Below, piece by piece: positions 21,879-30,771 of a DNA stretch of 64,000 nt. This stretch comes from Rhodococcus erythropolis NBRC 15567 (GTDB lineage Bacteria > Actinomycetota > Actinomycetes > Mycobacteriales > Mycobacteriaceae), in assembly GCF_001552595.1 (NCBI RefSeq), contig NZ_BCRM01000027.1:1-64000 (forward strand), given 5' to 3'. Every line of letters begins with the position of its first letter. Within the stretch, counting starts at the first letter, position 1. Under the pieces are notes generated by a model. It was not told where the DNA came from and searched no databases. It worked only from the letters and a program-made list of their open reading frames with translations. A program made the translations under genes and the position numbers.

Positions 21879-22823
21879 GTGACCAACCTTCAGCCCCGAA
21901 AGATGGATTTCGGATTCGAGGATCATGACGTTCCCTTCCTGTGGAACCCGGAGAATCCGGCCTGGTCGAGCATGTCCAACGCGGTCTCGTTCCTGGCCAT
22001 CGGTTTCGAAAAGATGATCGTGAAGATGATCATGCAAACCAAGTCGCGGATCAGTGATCCGGAGGTCGCCGAGGAAGCCGTGGCATTCATGCGTCAAGAA
22101 GGCCACCACTCGACCGCCCACCGCCAACATGTGAAAGCTCTGATCAGGCGATACCCCGGACTGCAGAACACACTCGACGCCGTGATCGGTGAATTCGATC
22201 TGCTCACCGAGGCGACCTCGTTGAACTACCGGCTCGCGTACACCGCAGATCTGGAGGCGACCTTCACACCGGTGTTCAAACTGATGCTCGACAACGAGGC
22301 GACCTTGTTCCGTCCGGGAGACGACCGCGTCGCATCACTGTTCATCTGGCACTTCGTCGAGGAGGTCGAGCATCGCAGCTCGGCACTGATCATCTTCAAT
22401 TCCGTTGTCGGAAGCGAGCTTTACCGGATGCGAATGGCGCCGTCGATCTTCGCGCACGTCATGAAGGTGATTCGCATCGCCTGTGCAGGGTTCAACCAGC
22501 ACGTTCCACTCTCCGAACGGCAAGTCGACTCACTGTCGATGTTCGCCATGCACCGCACCAAGCAGAAGATTCTGACGTCGTTTGCGCCCTACCTGACCAA
22601 GGGCACCATGCCCCGCGCCTTCGATCACCTACAACTCGGCGAACAACTCGTCGCGCTCGGCGGAGTCTTCCGCAGCCAGATGCCCAATCACAACCCAGAC
22701 CACGAGAAGCTCCCCGCACTGGCCGACCAGTGGTTCAAGCGTTACGACGACGGCTACGACTGCACACGCTGGTACACCGCCGAATCTCAGGCACAAGAGT
22801 CGATCACGTCAGGGGCCAACTGA
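21879..22823 (+). CDS. predicted metal-dependent hydrolase (ferritin-like, PF10118 type)
   Basis: 314 residues from a GTG with GAGG upstream. It is mostly helical and has two metal-ligand motifs, EEAVAFMRQEGHHSTAHRQH near residues 65-85 and WHFVEEVEHRSSA near 155-170, arranged as in a di-iron four-helix bundle. This matches the PF10118 family annotated as predicted metal-dependent hydrolases. No substrate is known. Its stop overlaps the ATG of the following membrane protein (TGATG), so the two are co-translated. Confidence 0.8.
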   Translation: MTNLQPRKMDFGFEDHDVPFLWNPENPAWSSMSNAVSFLAIGFEKMIVKMIMQTKSRISDPEVAEEAVAFMRQEGHHSTAHRQHVKALIRRYPGLQNTLDAVIGEFDLLTEATSLNYRLAYTADLEATFTPVFKLMLDNEATLFRPGDDRVASLFIWHFVEEVEHRSSALIIFNSVVGSELYRMRMAPSIFAHVMKVIRIACAGFNQHVPLSERQVDSLSMFAMHRTKQKILTSFAPYLTKGTMPRAFDHLQLGEQLVALGGVFRSQMPNHNPDHEKLPALADQWFKRYDDGYDCTRWYTAESQAQESITSGAN

Positions 22824-23986
22824 TGGCAGAGCACTGCTCCCCCACGTTTGCCCAACTGGCAACAGAACTCGGTTTCTCCTGTCAGGAAGCAGGTGGACTC
22901 GTCGAGTTCCGTAACCCGGCGGCCCTCGAGAACTGGACCCTGCCCGTACTCGAATGGACGATCATCGTCGGCTCGGTACTCGCACTGGTCTTGGCGATCG
23001 TGCGACTGCGCCGCAACGGCGACCCCACCAACCTGGTCCTTTGGTTCGGCGCCACCGCCTACCTGTTCATCATCGAGCCTCCGCTGTACTTCCCGGCAGC
23101 GTTCGGCATCGAAGAACAAGTGGACACGATGTTCGCGCACAACGTGTTCACCGTCGACTTCATGTGGGGTCGACTGCCGCTGTACATCATTGCCATCTAC
23201 CCGCTCATGGCGACGTTGGCCTTCGAAATAGTCAGAATGCTCGGCGTTTTCCGCAAATACGGTCCACTGCTGGGTGCAGTCTGCGTCGGCTTCGTCCACC
23301 ATGCGTTCTACGAAATCTTCGATCACCTCGGACCCCAGTTGCGGTGGTGGGAGTGGTCGACGTCGAACCCGATCAACCAACCCATGTTCGACGCGGTTCC
23401 ACTCCCCAGCGTGGTCGTCTTCGCCGCTCTGTGGCCGATGTCGTTGGCATTCTGCGTCCAGTACTTCGTCGGACGGCATGTCGATGCCGGCAAGCACTTC
23501 TCCGGGCTTCAGTTGGTTTGGCGCACCATCGTGATCGGCCTGCTGGCCTCGCTGGGCACGTTCATTCTCCCGCTCCCGGCGACGGTCTTCGGGATGGGCA
23601 GTGACACCGTTCGTGGGTTCCTCTATGCGGCAGAACTCGCCGTCCTCACAGTGGTCGCGATCGTGGTTCTCGTCCGCCAGTGGAGAAACCTGCGCTCGGC
23701 AGAATCGAACGCTCCTGCACACACCAACAGGTTCGTCCAGATTTACAGCGTGGTGTACCTGGTTGTCATGGCCGTACTGTGGGCGAGTGCGCTTCCGGAC
23801 TTCTTCGACGCAGTCGAAGGTTCCACCAGCGCTGGAGATCCCATCGGGAACCTGTGGTACACACTGGCGTGCTTCGTCATCGCAATCCTGTGTGTGAGCG
23901 CAACTTTCACCATTCCGAAGAGGAACTCCGTCGTCGACGACGACGCTGAACTTCTCGGGGCAAACTCAACGACTCCGGCCAGCTAG
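22823..23986 (+). CDS. polytopic membrane protein coupled to the ferritin-like gene
   Basis: 387 residues with about nine membrane segments. Conserved-looking polar residues lie in or beside them: FIIEPPLYFP, VHHAFYEIFDHLGP, and then WWEWSTSNP, where acids, His and Trp could bind a metal or line a channel. The overall look recalls integral-membrane lipid or carotenoid enzymes, but I do not recognise the family. Start overlap with the upstream di-iron-like protein suggests a two-protein system at the membrane. Confidence 0.75.
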   Translation: MAEHCSPTFAQLATELGFSCQEAGGLVEFRNPAALENWTLPVLEWTIIVGSVLALVLAIVRLRRNGDPTNLVLWFGATAYLFIIEPPLYFPAAFGIEEQVDTMFAHNVFTVDFMWGRLPLYIIAIYPLMATLAFEIVRMLGVFRKYGPLLGAVCVGFVHHAFYEIFDHLGPQLRWWEWSTSNPINQPMFDAVPLPSVVVFAALWPMSLAFCVQYFVGRHVDAGKHFSGLQLVWRTIVIGLLASLGTFILPLPATVFGMGSDTVRGFLYAAELAVLTVVAIVVLVRQWRNLRSAESNAPAHTNRFVQIYSVVYLVVMAVLWASALPDFFDAVEGSTSAGDPIGNLWYTLACFVIAILCVSATFTIPKRNSVVDDDAELLGANSTTPAS

Positions 23987-24048
23987 GTCGACCGGGGCGA
24001 GACCTCTGGGGTCTCGTCCCGGTTTGTCGGTGTCTCGAGACAACGGCG

Positions 24049-25098
24049 TCACGGGACGCGGTGAGTCCACGCTTCGGTGCTGAACTTCGTGTCCACCAGC
24101 TTGCGCGCCTGCTCCAACTCCGAGTCCGTGTAGTCGCTGTCACGGGTGTCGTACTGGCCGCGGAAGTGCTGCGCAAACGACTCCAGGATCGCTGCACGCG
24201 TCATTCCGGTTTGAGAACGCAGCGGATCGACCCGCTTGGCTGCGCTCTTGGTTCCCTTGTCCGACATCTTCTCTCGCCCGATTCGCAGCACCTGCGTCAT
24301 CTTCTCCGCATCGATGTCGTAGGCCATGGTCACGTGATGGAGCACGGTGCCGGACGCGAATCGCTTCTGAGCGGCGCCGGCTATCTTGCCCTTGTCCGAG
24401 GCGATGTCGTTGAGCGGCACGTACCGAGCGTTGATACCCACCTCGGCCAGCGCTCCCATCACCCACTGATCGAGAAACGCGTAGGACTGCTCGAAACTCA
24501 AACCTTCGACCAACGACGCCGGTACTGCCAACGAGTACGTGATGCAGTTGCCAGGTTCCATGAACATCGCGCCGCCACCGGAGATTCGGCGCACCACGCC
24601 GATGCCGTGCCGCGCAGCAGCCTCGGAGTCGACCTCGTTACGCACGGATTGGAACGATCCGATCACGACCAAGGGCGAGTCCCAGTCCCAGAATCGAAGT
24701 GTCGGCGGACGCTCACCCGATGCCACCTCACGCGCGATGACCTCGTCCAGCGCGACGTGCATCGCTGGGTCCAGAACCACCGGTGGGATGAGGTCGAACG
24801 TGTGATCCGCCCAACTCGTGGCGTGACCGAGTGCGCGCCGGATCGCAATACCGACCGACTGCGGCGTGAAGCCGATCATCGAGACGGACTCGTCGAGCGC
24901 ACTGGAGATGGCTTGTGCCAACTGTTCAGCACCCGAGTCGGCGGGCATTCCGCGCAACGCCGCGTTGATGTCGTCGAGCGCACTGTCGGGCTCGAGGAAG
25001 AAGTCCCCCGAGACTGCGACTTCGGCCAGCCGACCGTCCGCCACCTCGACGTCGACCGCGACCAGTTTTCCACCAGGAACCTTGTACTCTCCACGCAT
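24049..25098 (-). CDS. lipoate/biotin protein ligase family protein with N-terminal accessory domain
   Basis: 349 residues. The catalytic LplA-type domain occupies roughly residues 90-330, with RRISGGGAMFMEPGNCITYS in place of the usual RRxSGGGAVYHDLGN, and DIASDKGKIAGAAQKR for the KxxG lysine loop. The first 75 residues (KLVAVDVEVADGRLAEVAV, then GDFFLEP) look like the small accessory domain normally found at the C-terminus of LplA or as separate LplB in archaea. It probably attaches lipoate or octanoate to 2-oxoacid dehydrogenases or GcvH; substrate not shown. Confidence 0.82.
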   Translation of the reverse strand: MRGEYKVPGGKLVAVDVEVADGRLAEVAVSGDFFLEPDSALDDINAALRGMPADSGAEQLAQAISSALDESVSMIGFTPQSVGIAIRRALGHATSWADHTFDLIPPVVLDPAMHVALDEVIAREVASGERPPTLRFWDWDSPLVVIGSFQSVRNEVDSEAAARHGIGVVRRISGGGAMFMEPGNCITYSLAVPASLVEGLSFEQSYAFLDQWVMGALAEVGINARYVPLNDIASDKGKIAGAAQKRFASGTVLHHVTMAYDIDAEKMTQVLRIGREKMSDKGTKSAAKRVDPLRSQTGMTRAAILESFAQHFRGQYDTRDSDYTDSELEQARKLVDTKFSTEAWTHRVP

Positions 25099-25361
25099 TC
25101 GTCCAGCCTATCCCTGTGCGATTCTCTGCGGTGAGCGCCGTCGAAGATCACACCGCGCGCGCAGTGCGCATCGGTTCGACCGGAAGGGCGATCAGGCACT
25201 CACACCTGTAAACCGCTGTGCGGCTGCATGATCGCGCGGCAAAGACAGCCCGTGTCGGCCCCTGCCTGGACTCCTAATTCTTCCGACAGGCGAGATGATC
25301 GCTGGGGTGGGAGGATTACCGCAACGAGCCAACTCTCTGGCGAGTGACAACGGAGGTAGAC

Positions 25362-25517
25362 ATGAAGGTCCCCGCGTTCCACTCGACGGAACCTTCGGAC
25401 CTCGACGTCTATCACGACAACGAAAGCTGCATCTTGGCCGCGCGCATCGCAGTACCCCATCGTGCCCCCGGGGTCGACGGCCGACCGTGGTGCACTGCCT
25501 GCGCGTCTTTGGACTGA
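25362..25517 (+). CDS. 51-residue Cys-containing small protein
   Basis: An ATG at 25362 is preceded by GGAGGT at a good distance, and the frame runs to TGA at 25515-25517. The product has a YHDN followed by a Cys (near residue 23), then a PG-DGRPWC-TAC segment with a C-x2-C pair (44 and 47). I recall many bacterial small proteins with the same layout, YHDNxxC ... GxxGRxxCxxC, so it is probably a real small metal-binding protein. It converges on the MerR gene. The 263 bp upstream of it contain no other gene that I can support. Confidence 0.6.
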   Translation: MKVPAFHSTEPSDLDVYHDNESCILAARIAVPHRAPGVDGRPWCTACASLD

Positions 25518-25536
25518 CGAGCGACCACCAGCTCAC

Positions 25537-26403
25537 TCACACCCATGTCGCCGATTCGGGGACAACTCCATGGGCCAGAGCGTTCGCATCGATGACAGCG
25601 CGGAGCCACGCGGTCAGACCGGCCTCGACCGTCTCGTAGAACAGCGCGTCGTAGAACTCGGAGAATCCCGGATCGGCCACGTACATCCGTCCCAGACACA
25701 CCTGCATCGAGTGTGTGCAGTCGAAGTAGACCCCGATCGACGCTCGGTGGCGTTCTGCCAGCGAATTCGCCTCGGCGCTTCCCGGTTCGACACCCGCGCG
25801 GCACGCCAGCGCCAGATCTTCGTTGAGCGTCTCGACGCAGTCGGCGATCTTCTGCCAATCCTCAGCGGTCCTACCCGCCGACCGTTCCGCGTGCTGCGCC
25901 CACTGCGCACTGTCACCCCAACGCTCGTGCGCCTCCGGTCCCCATGACGGCTGCCAGTGTCGGCCGAAGATCGACACCTGCTCGTCTACCGGCAACAGCA
26001 CACCGGACTTCCTGGCATCGATGATGCGATCCAAGGACTCGCCCCGTTGCTCCAAGTCGGCAATCCGTTGTCGCAACTCGGCGCGCTGCCCGCGCAGTGT
26101 TTCGTCCACGTGGGCTGCCGGCGATTCGAGCAATATCCCGATCTCGTCGAGCGACAAGCCCACATCGCGGTAGACAAGTACGCGACCAATTCGGCCGAGG
26201 TCGGCGTCGGTGTACAGCCGGTAGCCACCGTCACTGTGCCCGGACGGGCATACCAAACCGATTGCGTCCCAATGATGAAGGGTACGTACAGTTATGCCCA
26301 GCCGAGATGCGGCAGCACCGACGGTAAGAGCACTGTCTGCCTCGTCTCCGAAGAGTTGGTCCGTCACGGCATCCAGTTTGACAGACGCGGTGCGCGAGAC
26401 CAC
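25537..26403 (-). CDS. MerR-family regulator with TipAS-like ligand domain
   Basis: About 288 residues. The N-terminal MerR domain reads TVGAAASRLGITVRTLHHWD, then GGYRLYTDADLGRIGRV. A coiled segment (LRGQRAELRQRIADLEQRGE) follows. The C-terminal 130 residues (W-DSAQWAQHAERSAGR, then SLAERHRASIGVYFDCT) match the antibiotic-binding TipAS domain. Such proteins are activated by binding thiopeptides or other drugs. The start is uncertain: GTG at 26403 or 26367. A longer frame to 26472 would overlap the upstream VOC gene, and neither start has a strong ribosome site. Confidence 0.85.
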   Translation of the reverse strand: MVSRTASVKLDAVTDQLFGDEADSALTVGAAASRLGITVRTLHHWDAIGLVCPSGHSDGGYRLYTDADLGRIGRVLVYRDVGLSLDEIGILLESPAAHVDETLRGQRAELRQRIADLEQRGESLDRIIDARKSGVLLPVDEQVSIFGRHWQPSWGPEAHERWGDSAQWAQHAERSAGRTAEDWQKIADCVETLNEDLALACRAGVEPGSAEANSLAERHRASIGVYFDCTHSMQVCLGRMYVADPGFSEFYDALFYETVEAGLTAWLRAVIDANALAHGVVPESATWV

Positions 26404-26419
26404 CGCGTCAGACTTCTGT

Positions 26420-26926
26420 TCAGTCGTCGGGTCCGTCAATTCCCATACCTCGCAGATGCTCGGCCTCGGCACTGTTCGGGTCGTACGGACGAGCGGCCGT
26501 CATGATCACACGCGCGTTCTCCGGTGTCACGATCTCCAACTCCAGTGAATTCCACGGCTTCAGGTCTGGACCGCTGGTGCATCCGGGCCGCAATTCCTCA
26601 CACGCCTTTGCTATCTGGTCCATCTGACTCAGCACACACGCAAAGCTCACGCTGATGGACGGTGGTGAATCTGCTCGCTCGCCGGGCACGAGCAGAACGT
26701 CTTGAAATGCCCAGCGCCGCAGATGCGTCAGTCGATCAGGCACCGAAAAGAGGTCGAAGAAACCGAGCCCGCGGATCCAGAAGTCTGCCGATTCGGCCAG
26801 ATCCGAAGTCGGAACAGACACGAACATCGGCATACCGTAGAGACCTCGGAACTGTTCCGGAGGCACGGCATCGGTCGTAGGGACAGGGACGGGGCTGACG
26901 TCGAATGCAGGGTAGGTGTCGGTCAT
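26420..26926 (-). CDS. VOC (glyoxalase/bleomycin-resistance) family protein
   Basis: 168 residues from ATG 26926, with a GTG seven codons earlier as an alternative. The core reads MPMFVSVPTSDLAESADFWIRGLGF, then FACVLSQMDQIAKACEE and a final ENARVIMTAARPY, the beta-alpha-beta-beta-beta pattern of one VOC repeat pair. Metal ligands are not obvious. It is 16 bp upstream of the MerR/TipA-type regulator on the same strand, so a drug-binding or resistance role is plausible but unproven. Confidence 0.78.
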   Translation of the reverse strand: MTDTYPAFDVSPVPVPTTDAVPPEQFRGLYGMPMFVSVPTSDLAESADFWIRGLGFFDLFSVPDRLTHLRRWAFQDVLLVPGERADSPPSISVSFACVLSQMDQIAKACEELRPGCTSGPDLKPWNSLELEIVTPENARVIMTAARPYDPNSAEAEHLRGMGIDGPDD

Positions 26927-27095
26927 GAAGTCATCGTGAGCCCTCACGCTACGTCAGGGTCAAATCTTGTGAACTCCGATCACAAAACACAGTGACCGGA
27001 AAACACAGTGATCAGAAATCGAGAAGCACCGAGCCCGCAAGCCTCATAGGTTTGTCGAAACGACGCTCACGCCGACAAACTGGAGGTAGCCGACC

Positions 27096-27584
27096 ATGGC
27101 ACAGACGGATCCAACACCGAGAGATCCCATCGGGAATCACTGCGAACCGAAGTCCGGCGGTCCCGGCGCACTGTCACGGTGGATGCAGCGGAACGCGAAC
27201 GCCCGCACGAATCGCAAGATTCGGCGCGGGAAAGGCACGTTCATGGGAATGGACGTCCTCATCTTGCACACGGTAGGCCGACGCAGCGGGCAACTCCGAG
27301 AGACTCCGCTGATGCACCTGTCCGACGGCAGGGGCGGTCTGTTGATCGTGGCTTCGGGCGGCGGCGGTCGAAACCCGGACTGGCACTCGAATGTGGTGGC
27401 GCATCCCGATCGAGTGTCTATCGAGATGCCCGGCCGAAATCCCGTACCAGTCACAGCTCACGAACTCGAAGGCGACGATCGCGAGCAAGCGTGGCACCAA
27501 GTGGCCACCGCCCAGCCCCGAATCGCCAAGTACCAGAGCAAGTCCGATCGCAAGTACCCGCTGATTCGGCTCACCGTGATGTGA
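27096..27584 (+). CDS. F420-dependent nitroreductase/quinone reductase-family protein
   Basis: 162 residues, ATG preceded by GGAGG. The segments MGMDVLILHTVGRRSGQLRETPL, then LIVASGGGGRNPDWHSNVVAHPD and the final YPLIRLTV are diagnostic for the Ddn-like split beta-barrel family (PF04075), which uses the deazaflavin F420. The physiological substrate cannot be read. After the stop there is a short direct repeat of a 12-bp GTGAGTGGTGGT unit (27583-27606). Confidence 0.88.
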   Translation: MAQTDPTPRDPIGNHCEPKSGGPGALSRWMQRNANARTNRKIRRGKGTFMGMDVLILHTVGRRSGQLRETPLMHLSDGRGGLLIVASGGGGRNPDWHSNVVAHPDRVSIEMPGRNPVPVTAHELEGDDREQAWHQVATAQPRIAKYQSKSDRKYPLIRLTVM

Positions 27585-27627
27585 GTGGTGGTGTGAGTGG
27601 TGGTGTGAGCCGAATCAGATTGCGCGA

Positions 27628-28809
27628 TTACGCCTCGCCGGCGAATACACCGCCGTCTGCGAATACACGTTGGGCAAAGCGTTCGCCGATGAGACGATGC
27701 GTTGCAGCGTCCGGATGGAGCTGATCGGGAAGCGGCAACTCTTCGTTCTCCGCGGCACCGTAGAGATCACACCCGTCGATGTAATGCAGATTAGGATCAT
27801 CGACTGACCGCTGGGTTACGATGCGCGCCAACTCTTCCCGAATCGAGCGCAGCGTCAGCTTCCCGGATGCCCGCTCGGCGGGATCTCCGGTGGCAACGAA
27901 TCGCATTTCGCCTCTGGCAAGAGCGTCGAAGTCGAAGGCACCAGGCCCCGGTGTGTCCTCGTGGATCGGGCAATAGACGGGCGAAACGACCAACAGCGGA
28001 GCCACTGGATGACCGTCGCGAACCGTGTCGAGGAAGCCGTGCATTGCAGATGTGAAGGCCCGTAGGCGCATCACGTCGGAGTTGACCAGATTGATGCCCA
28101 TCTTGATGCTGATCAGGTCAGCAGAAGTGTCGCGCATCGCGCGGGCGGTGTACTGGTCCAGCAGAGCACTGCCACTGAACCCTAGGTTGATCAGATCCAC
28201 GCCGCCGACGGAGGCTGCAAGAGCAGGCCAAGTGCCGGAGGGACTTTCAGCGCCGGATCCTTGACTGATCGAGCTTCCGTGATGGAGCCACACGCGGCGC
28301 TTCGTATCAACCGCGAGTTCGAGTGGCGCGTCGGTTCGCAATGCGACAAGTTCGGTGGTCTCGTTGTGTGGCAACCAGATCTCGACGGTCTTGGATCGCG
28401 CGGGCAGCTCCGCGAAACGGATGATACTGACAGGTCCGGACTGCCTCTGAGCGGTACCGGTAGCCATGTCGATCGTCACCGTATTGCCGCCCGTAGCGCT
28501 TGCTTGCCCGGCCAGTTCGCCGTCGACGAGCAGGTCGTACACCCCTTGCGGCCTCGGCGGCGCGCCGGTGTAGATCATTTTCGTGGGCAGAGTATCGAGT
28601 TCGATGCTCGTGGCGCTGGTTCGGAATACTAGCCGCACTCCGGACGGTTGTGATTGCGCCATTGCCATCTGCCCGTCAGCGCATTGCGTGCGAGCCTTGG
28701 CAGGTAGGCGGTGCGTCAGCACACCGCGTTTGGTCCGTTCGATTTCGAGGGCTCCGCGCACGATGTCGTCGGAAATTTCGGTAGTAATCCAGCTGCTCTG
28801 GCTGTGCAT
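27628..28809 (-). CDS. SGNH/GDSL-type esterase
   Basis: 393 residues. The N-terminal 170 residues look like a beta-sandwich. The SGNH hydrolase domain follows with block I HHGSSISQG (catalytic Ser), block II NLGFSGSALLD, block III KMGINLVNSD and block V DQLHPDAATH (catalytic Asp/His). No signal peptide is seen. I prefer ATG 28809, with AGGTG about 8 nt upstream, over GTG 28818. It is divergent from a TetR regulator across a 106-bp region with a clean palindrome. Confidence 0.85.
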   Translation of the reverse strand: MHSQSSWITTEISDDIVRGALEIERTKRGVLTHRLPAKARTQCADGQMAMAQSQPSGVRLVFRTSATSIELDTLPTKMIYTGAPPRPQGVYDLLVDGELAGQASATGGNTVTIDMATGTAQRQSGPVSIIRFAELPARSKTVEIWLPHNETTELVALRTDAPLELAVDTKRRVWLHHGSSISQGSGAESPSGTWPALAASVGGVDLINLGFSGSALLDQYTARAMRDTSADLISIKMGINLVNSDVMRLRAFTSAMHGFLDTVRDGHPVAPLLVVSPVYCPIHEDTPGPGAFDFDALARGEMRFVATGDPAERASGKLTLRSIREELARIVTQRSVDDPNLHYIDGCDLYGAAENEELPLPDQLHPDAATHRLIGERFAQRVFADGGVFAGEA

Positions 28810-28859
28810 TTCATTCACCTGAAAATCGTTTACGGAAGTTTGCTACTGCTGATAGTAAT

Positions 28860-28880
28860 TTGCCTATACTCTTTAGGCAA
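28860..28880. promoter_or_regulatory. 21-bp palindromic operator between SGNH esterase and TetR genes
   Basis: Perfect 7-bp arms TTGCCTA (28860-28866) and TAGGCAA (28874-28880) surround a 7-bp centre that includes a TATACT -10-like sequence (28865-28870). It is 36 bp before the TetR start. The size and position are those of a TetR operator that would control both divergent genes. Confidence 0.65.
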
Positions 28881-28915
28881 GTGGTTTACCCTCCCAACGA
28901 ACAGGACCGATTGAC

Positions 28916-29491
28916 ATGCCTCGCGCAGGACTCACAGCCGACCGCCTCGCGATGGCGGGCGCGGAATTGGCCGACGAGGTCGGCTTCGAGCAGGTGACCG
29001 TATCGGCAGTCGCCAGACAGTTCGACGTCAAGGTCGCAAGCCTGTACTCCCACGTGAAAAGTTCGAACGACCTCAAAACCAGAATCGCGTTGCTCGCTTT
29101 GGAAGAGATGGCCGGCCAGGCTGCCGACGCCGTGGCCGGTCGGTCCGGCCGCGACGCTTTGACCGCCTTCGCGAACGTCTATCGCGACTACGCGAAGGCA
29201 CACCCCGGCCGGTACGCCGCGTCACAGATGCGCCTCACCCCGGAGGACGCAGCAGCGAGCGCGGGCTTCAGACACTCGCAGATGATGCGATCGATTCTGC
29301 GCGGATACAACCTCAACGACCTCGACCAGACTCACGCAGTTCGGTTGCTAGGCAGCGTTTTCCATGGATATGCCAGCCTGGAGTTAGGTGGATCGTTCAG
29401 CCACAGTGCACCGGACAGCGCCGAAAGCTGGTCCAGGATCCTCGAGGCTCTCGATTCGATGCTGACCAATTGGCCAGCGTCGAGTGCATGA
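28916..29491 (+). CDS. TetR-family regulator (WHG-type C-terminus)
   Basis: 191 residues. The helix-turn-helix is QVTVSAVARQFDVKVASLYSHV near residues 27-48. The C-terminal half contains FRHSQMMRSILRGY and LLGSVFHGYASLELGGSF, characteristic of the TetR_C_33/WHG ligand domain. It is divergent from the SGNH esterase gene and probably represses it and itself through the palindrome between them. Confidence 0.9.
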   Translation: MPRAGLTADRLAMAGAELADEVGFEQVTVSAVARQFDVKVASLYSHVKSSNDLKTRIALLALEEMAGQAADAVAGRSGRDALTAFANVYRDYAKAHPGRYAASQMRLTPEDAAASAGFRHSQMMRSILRGYNLNDLDQTHAVRLLGSVFHGYASLELGGSFSHSAPDSAESWSRILEALDSMLTNWPASSA

Positions 29492-29678
29492 TCAGGCGTG
29501 CTTCTTGTGAGCAAAGTTCCTGCGCCACTTGGTGATGGCATGCGGCCTGATGGTGGAGACCGCAACCTCGAGCCCACCGCAGGAGCAGCGCCACAAAATT
29601 GCGCATTCCCGTAATCATTGGTCGCACTGGAACAGCAGAGGGTCCGAGTGGGCAATAAGTCGAGGTGTGGGGCTGCGC

Positions 29679-30587
29679 TTAGAGGAGAAGCTTGGCACGC
29701 AGAGAGTCGATAGTGCCCTGGTCGACGCCGAGGCCCTCCCGTACGTAAGTATCCATACCGCCGTAGAGTCGGTCCACCTGGGCGTACGCCGCATCGAGCC
29801 ACGACAGGTCCACCGCGTCGTCCCGGCCCAGGTACGTGTTCGACGCCATGAAGTCGGCACTGATGACCTCACGCGGGACACCGAGGATGGTCAGCAGGAT
29901 CGCGGTACCCCAACCGGTGCGATCCTTCCCTGCGCTGCAGTGGTAGACGGTTGCGCCGTCGGAGTTGTTCGCGATCGCCGTCAGCAGATCATGGAAGGCG
30001 ACATCGGAGCCACGGTAGTTGACCATGAACGGGTAGCCGATGCTCTGGCCGATGTTCGAGGTTCCGTTGACCGCGCCGTCGATCAACGCGCGACCGAGGG
30101 TCAGGGGAACGAACTCGTGGAACGCGATGCCATGGTCGATGCTGACGACGTCGGCGACCTGGTAGGTGACCCCGGCGGGGATCCGATCGGGATCCTCCGT
30201 GCGTTCGGAGGTGTTACGCAGATCGACGTCGAGGGTCAGGTTCGCGGCGGTGAGTTTGGCCAGATCAGTCTCATTGAGCGAGCTGAGCTTGTTGGAACGG
30301 AACACCAGGCCTGTCCGGACGGTCCTGCCGTCGGTAGTCCGATAGCCGCCGATGTCGCGGAAGTTCCGCGCCTCGTCGAGCCTGATCTCGGCCGCGGACG
30401 GCGGTGGGATCTCCGGCAGCGGCGGTTGCTCCCCGGACGATCCGAACTGGCTCGAACCCGATTGCGGGTCGCCGCTCGAGGCGGAGGCGAGTGCGGGGCC
30501 AGTCAAGGCCGCCACCACGGTAAACAGCGCAGTGAGGGCGATTCCGAAAGAATGCGCCCCTCGGCGGCGCGTGTAAGCAGTCGTCAT
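29679..30587 (-). CDS. secreted protein-tyrosine-phosphatase-like phosphatase
   Basis: 302 residues from ATG 30587 (GAGGAC upstream); the open frame to 30812 has no better start. A signal peptide covers about residues 1-35 (hydrophobic, ending LASASSG), followed by a Ser/Pro-rich linker. The catalytic loop HCSAGKDRTGWG (Cys-x5-Arg), the NFRDIGGYRT segment and the late Asp are those of the PTP-like family that includes mycobacterial PtpB and bacterial lipid phosphatases. Acts outside the membrane; substrate unknown. Confidence 0.88.
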   Translation of the reverse strand: MTTAYTRRRGAHSFGIALTALFTVVAALTGPALASASSGDPQSGSSQFGSSGEQPPLPEIPPPSAAEIRLDEARNFRDIGGYRTTDGRTVRTGLVFRSNKLSSLNETDLAKLTAANLTLDVDLRNTSERTEDPDRIPAGVTYQVADVVSIDHGIAFHEFVPLTLGRALIDGAVNGTSNIGQSIGYPFMVNYRGSDVAFHDLLTAIANNSDGATVYHCSAGKDRTGWGTAILLTILGVPREVISADFMASNTYLGRDDAVDLSWLDAAYAQVDRLYGGMDTYVREGLGVDQGTIDSLRAKLLL

Positions 30588-30771
30588 CGTCGTCCTCTTC
30601 ACTCGCTGTGCTGGACGACCCCGCGCCCCCGCAAACTCACGTGCGAGATTACAAGGGTGGCGCGCTCCTCGTCCCGACTTTGCCCCAAAAACCGGACATT
30701 TGTTCAGGTGCCCGAATTGCCCGCTCCTGCCACTCCTACACCCTCGGCACACTGAACCGCGCCCGTGCTTG

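Noticed and set aside
24061-25134. 357-codon plus-strand open frame
   Set aside because: Shadow of the lipoate-ligase-family gene on the minus strand; it has no ribosome site and biased composition.
25260-25361. Possible riboswitch before the 51-residue ORF (an ACTCTCTGGCGAGTG stretch recalled part of a glycine aptamer)
   Set aside because: The other conserved parts of a glycine aptamer are absent, and I could not draw a convincing fold.
29529-30755. 408-codon plus-strand open frame
   Set aside because: Antisense to the tyrosine phosphatase gene, which has a signal peptide and an intact catalytic loop.
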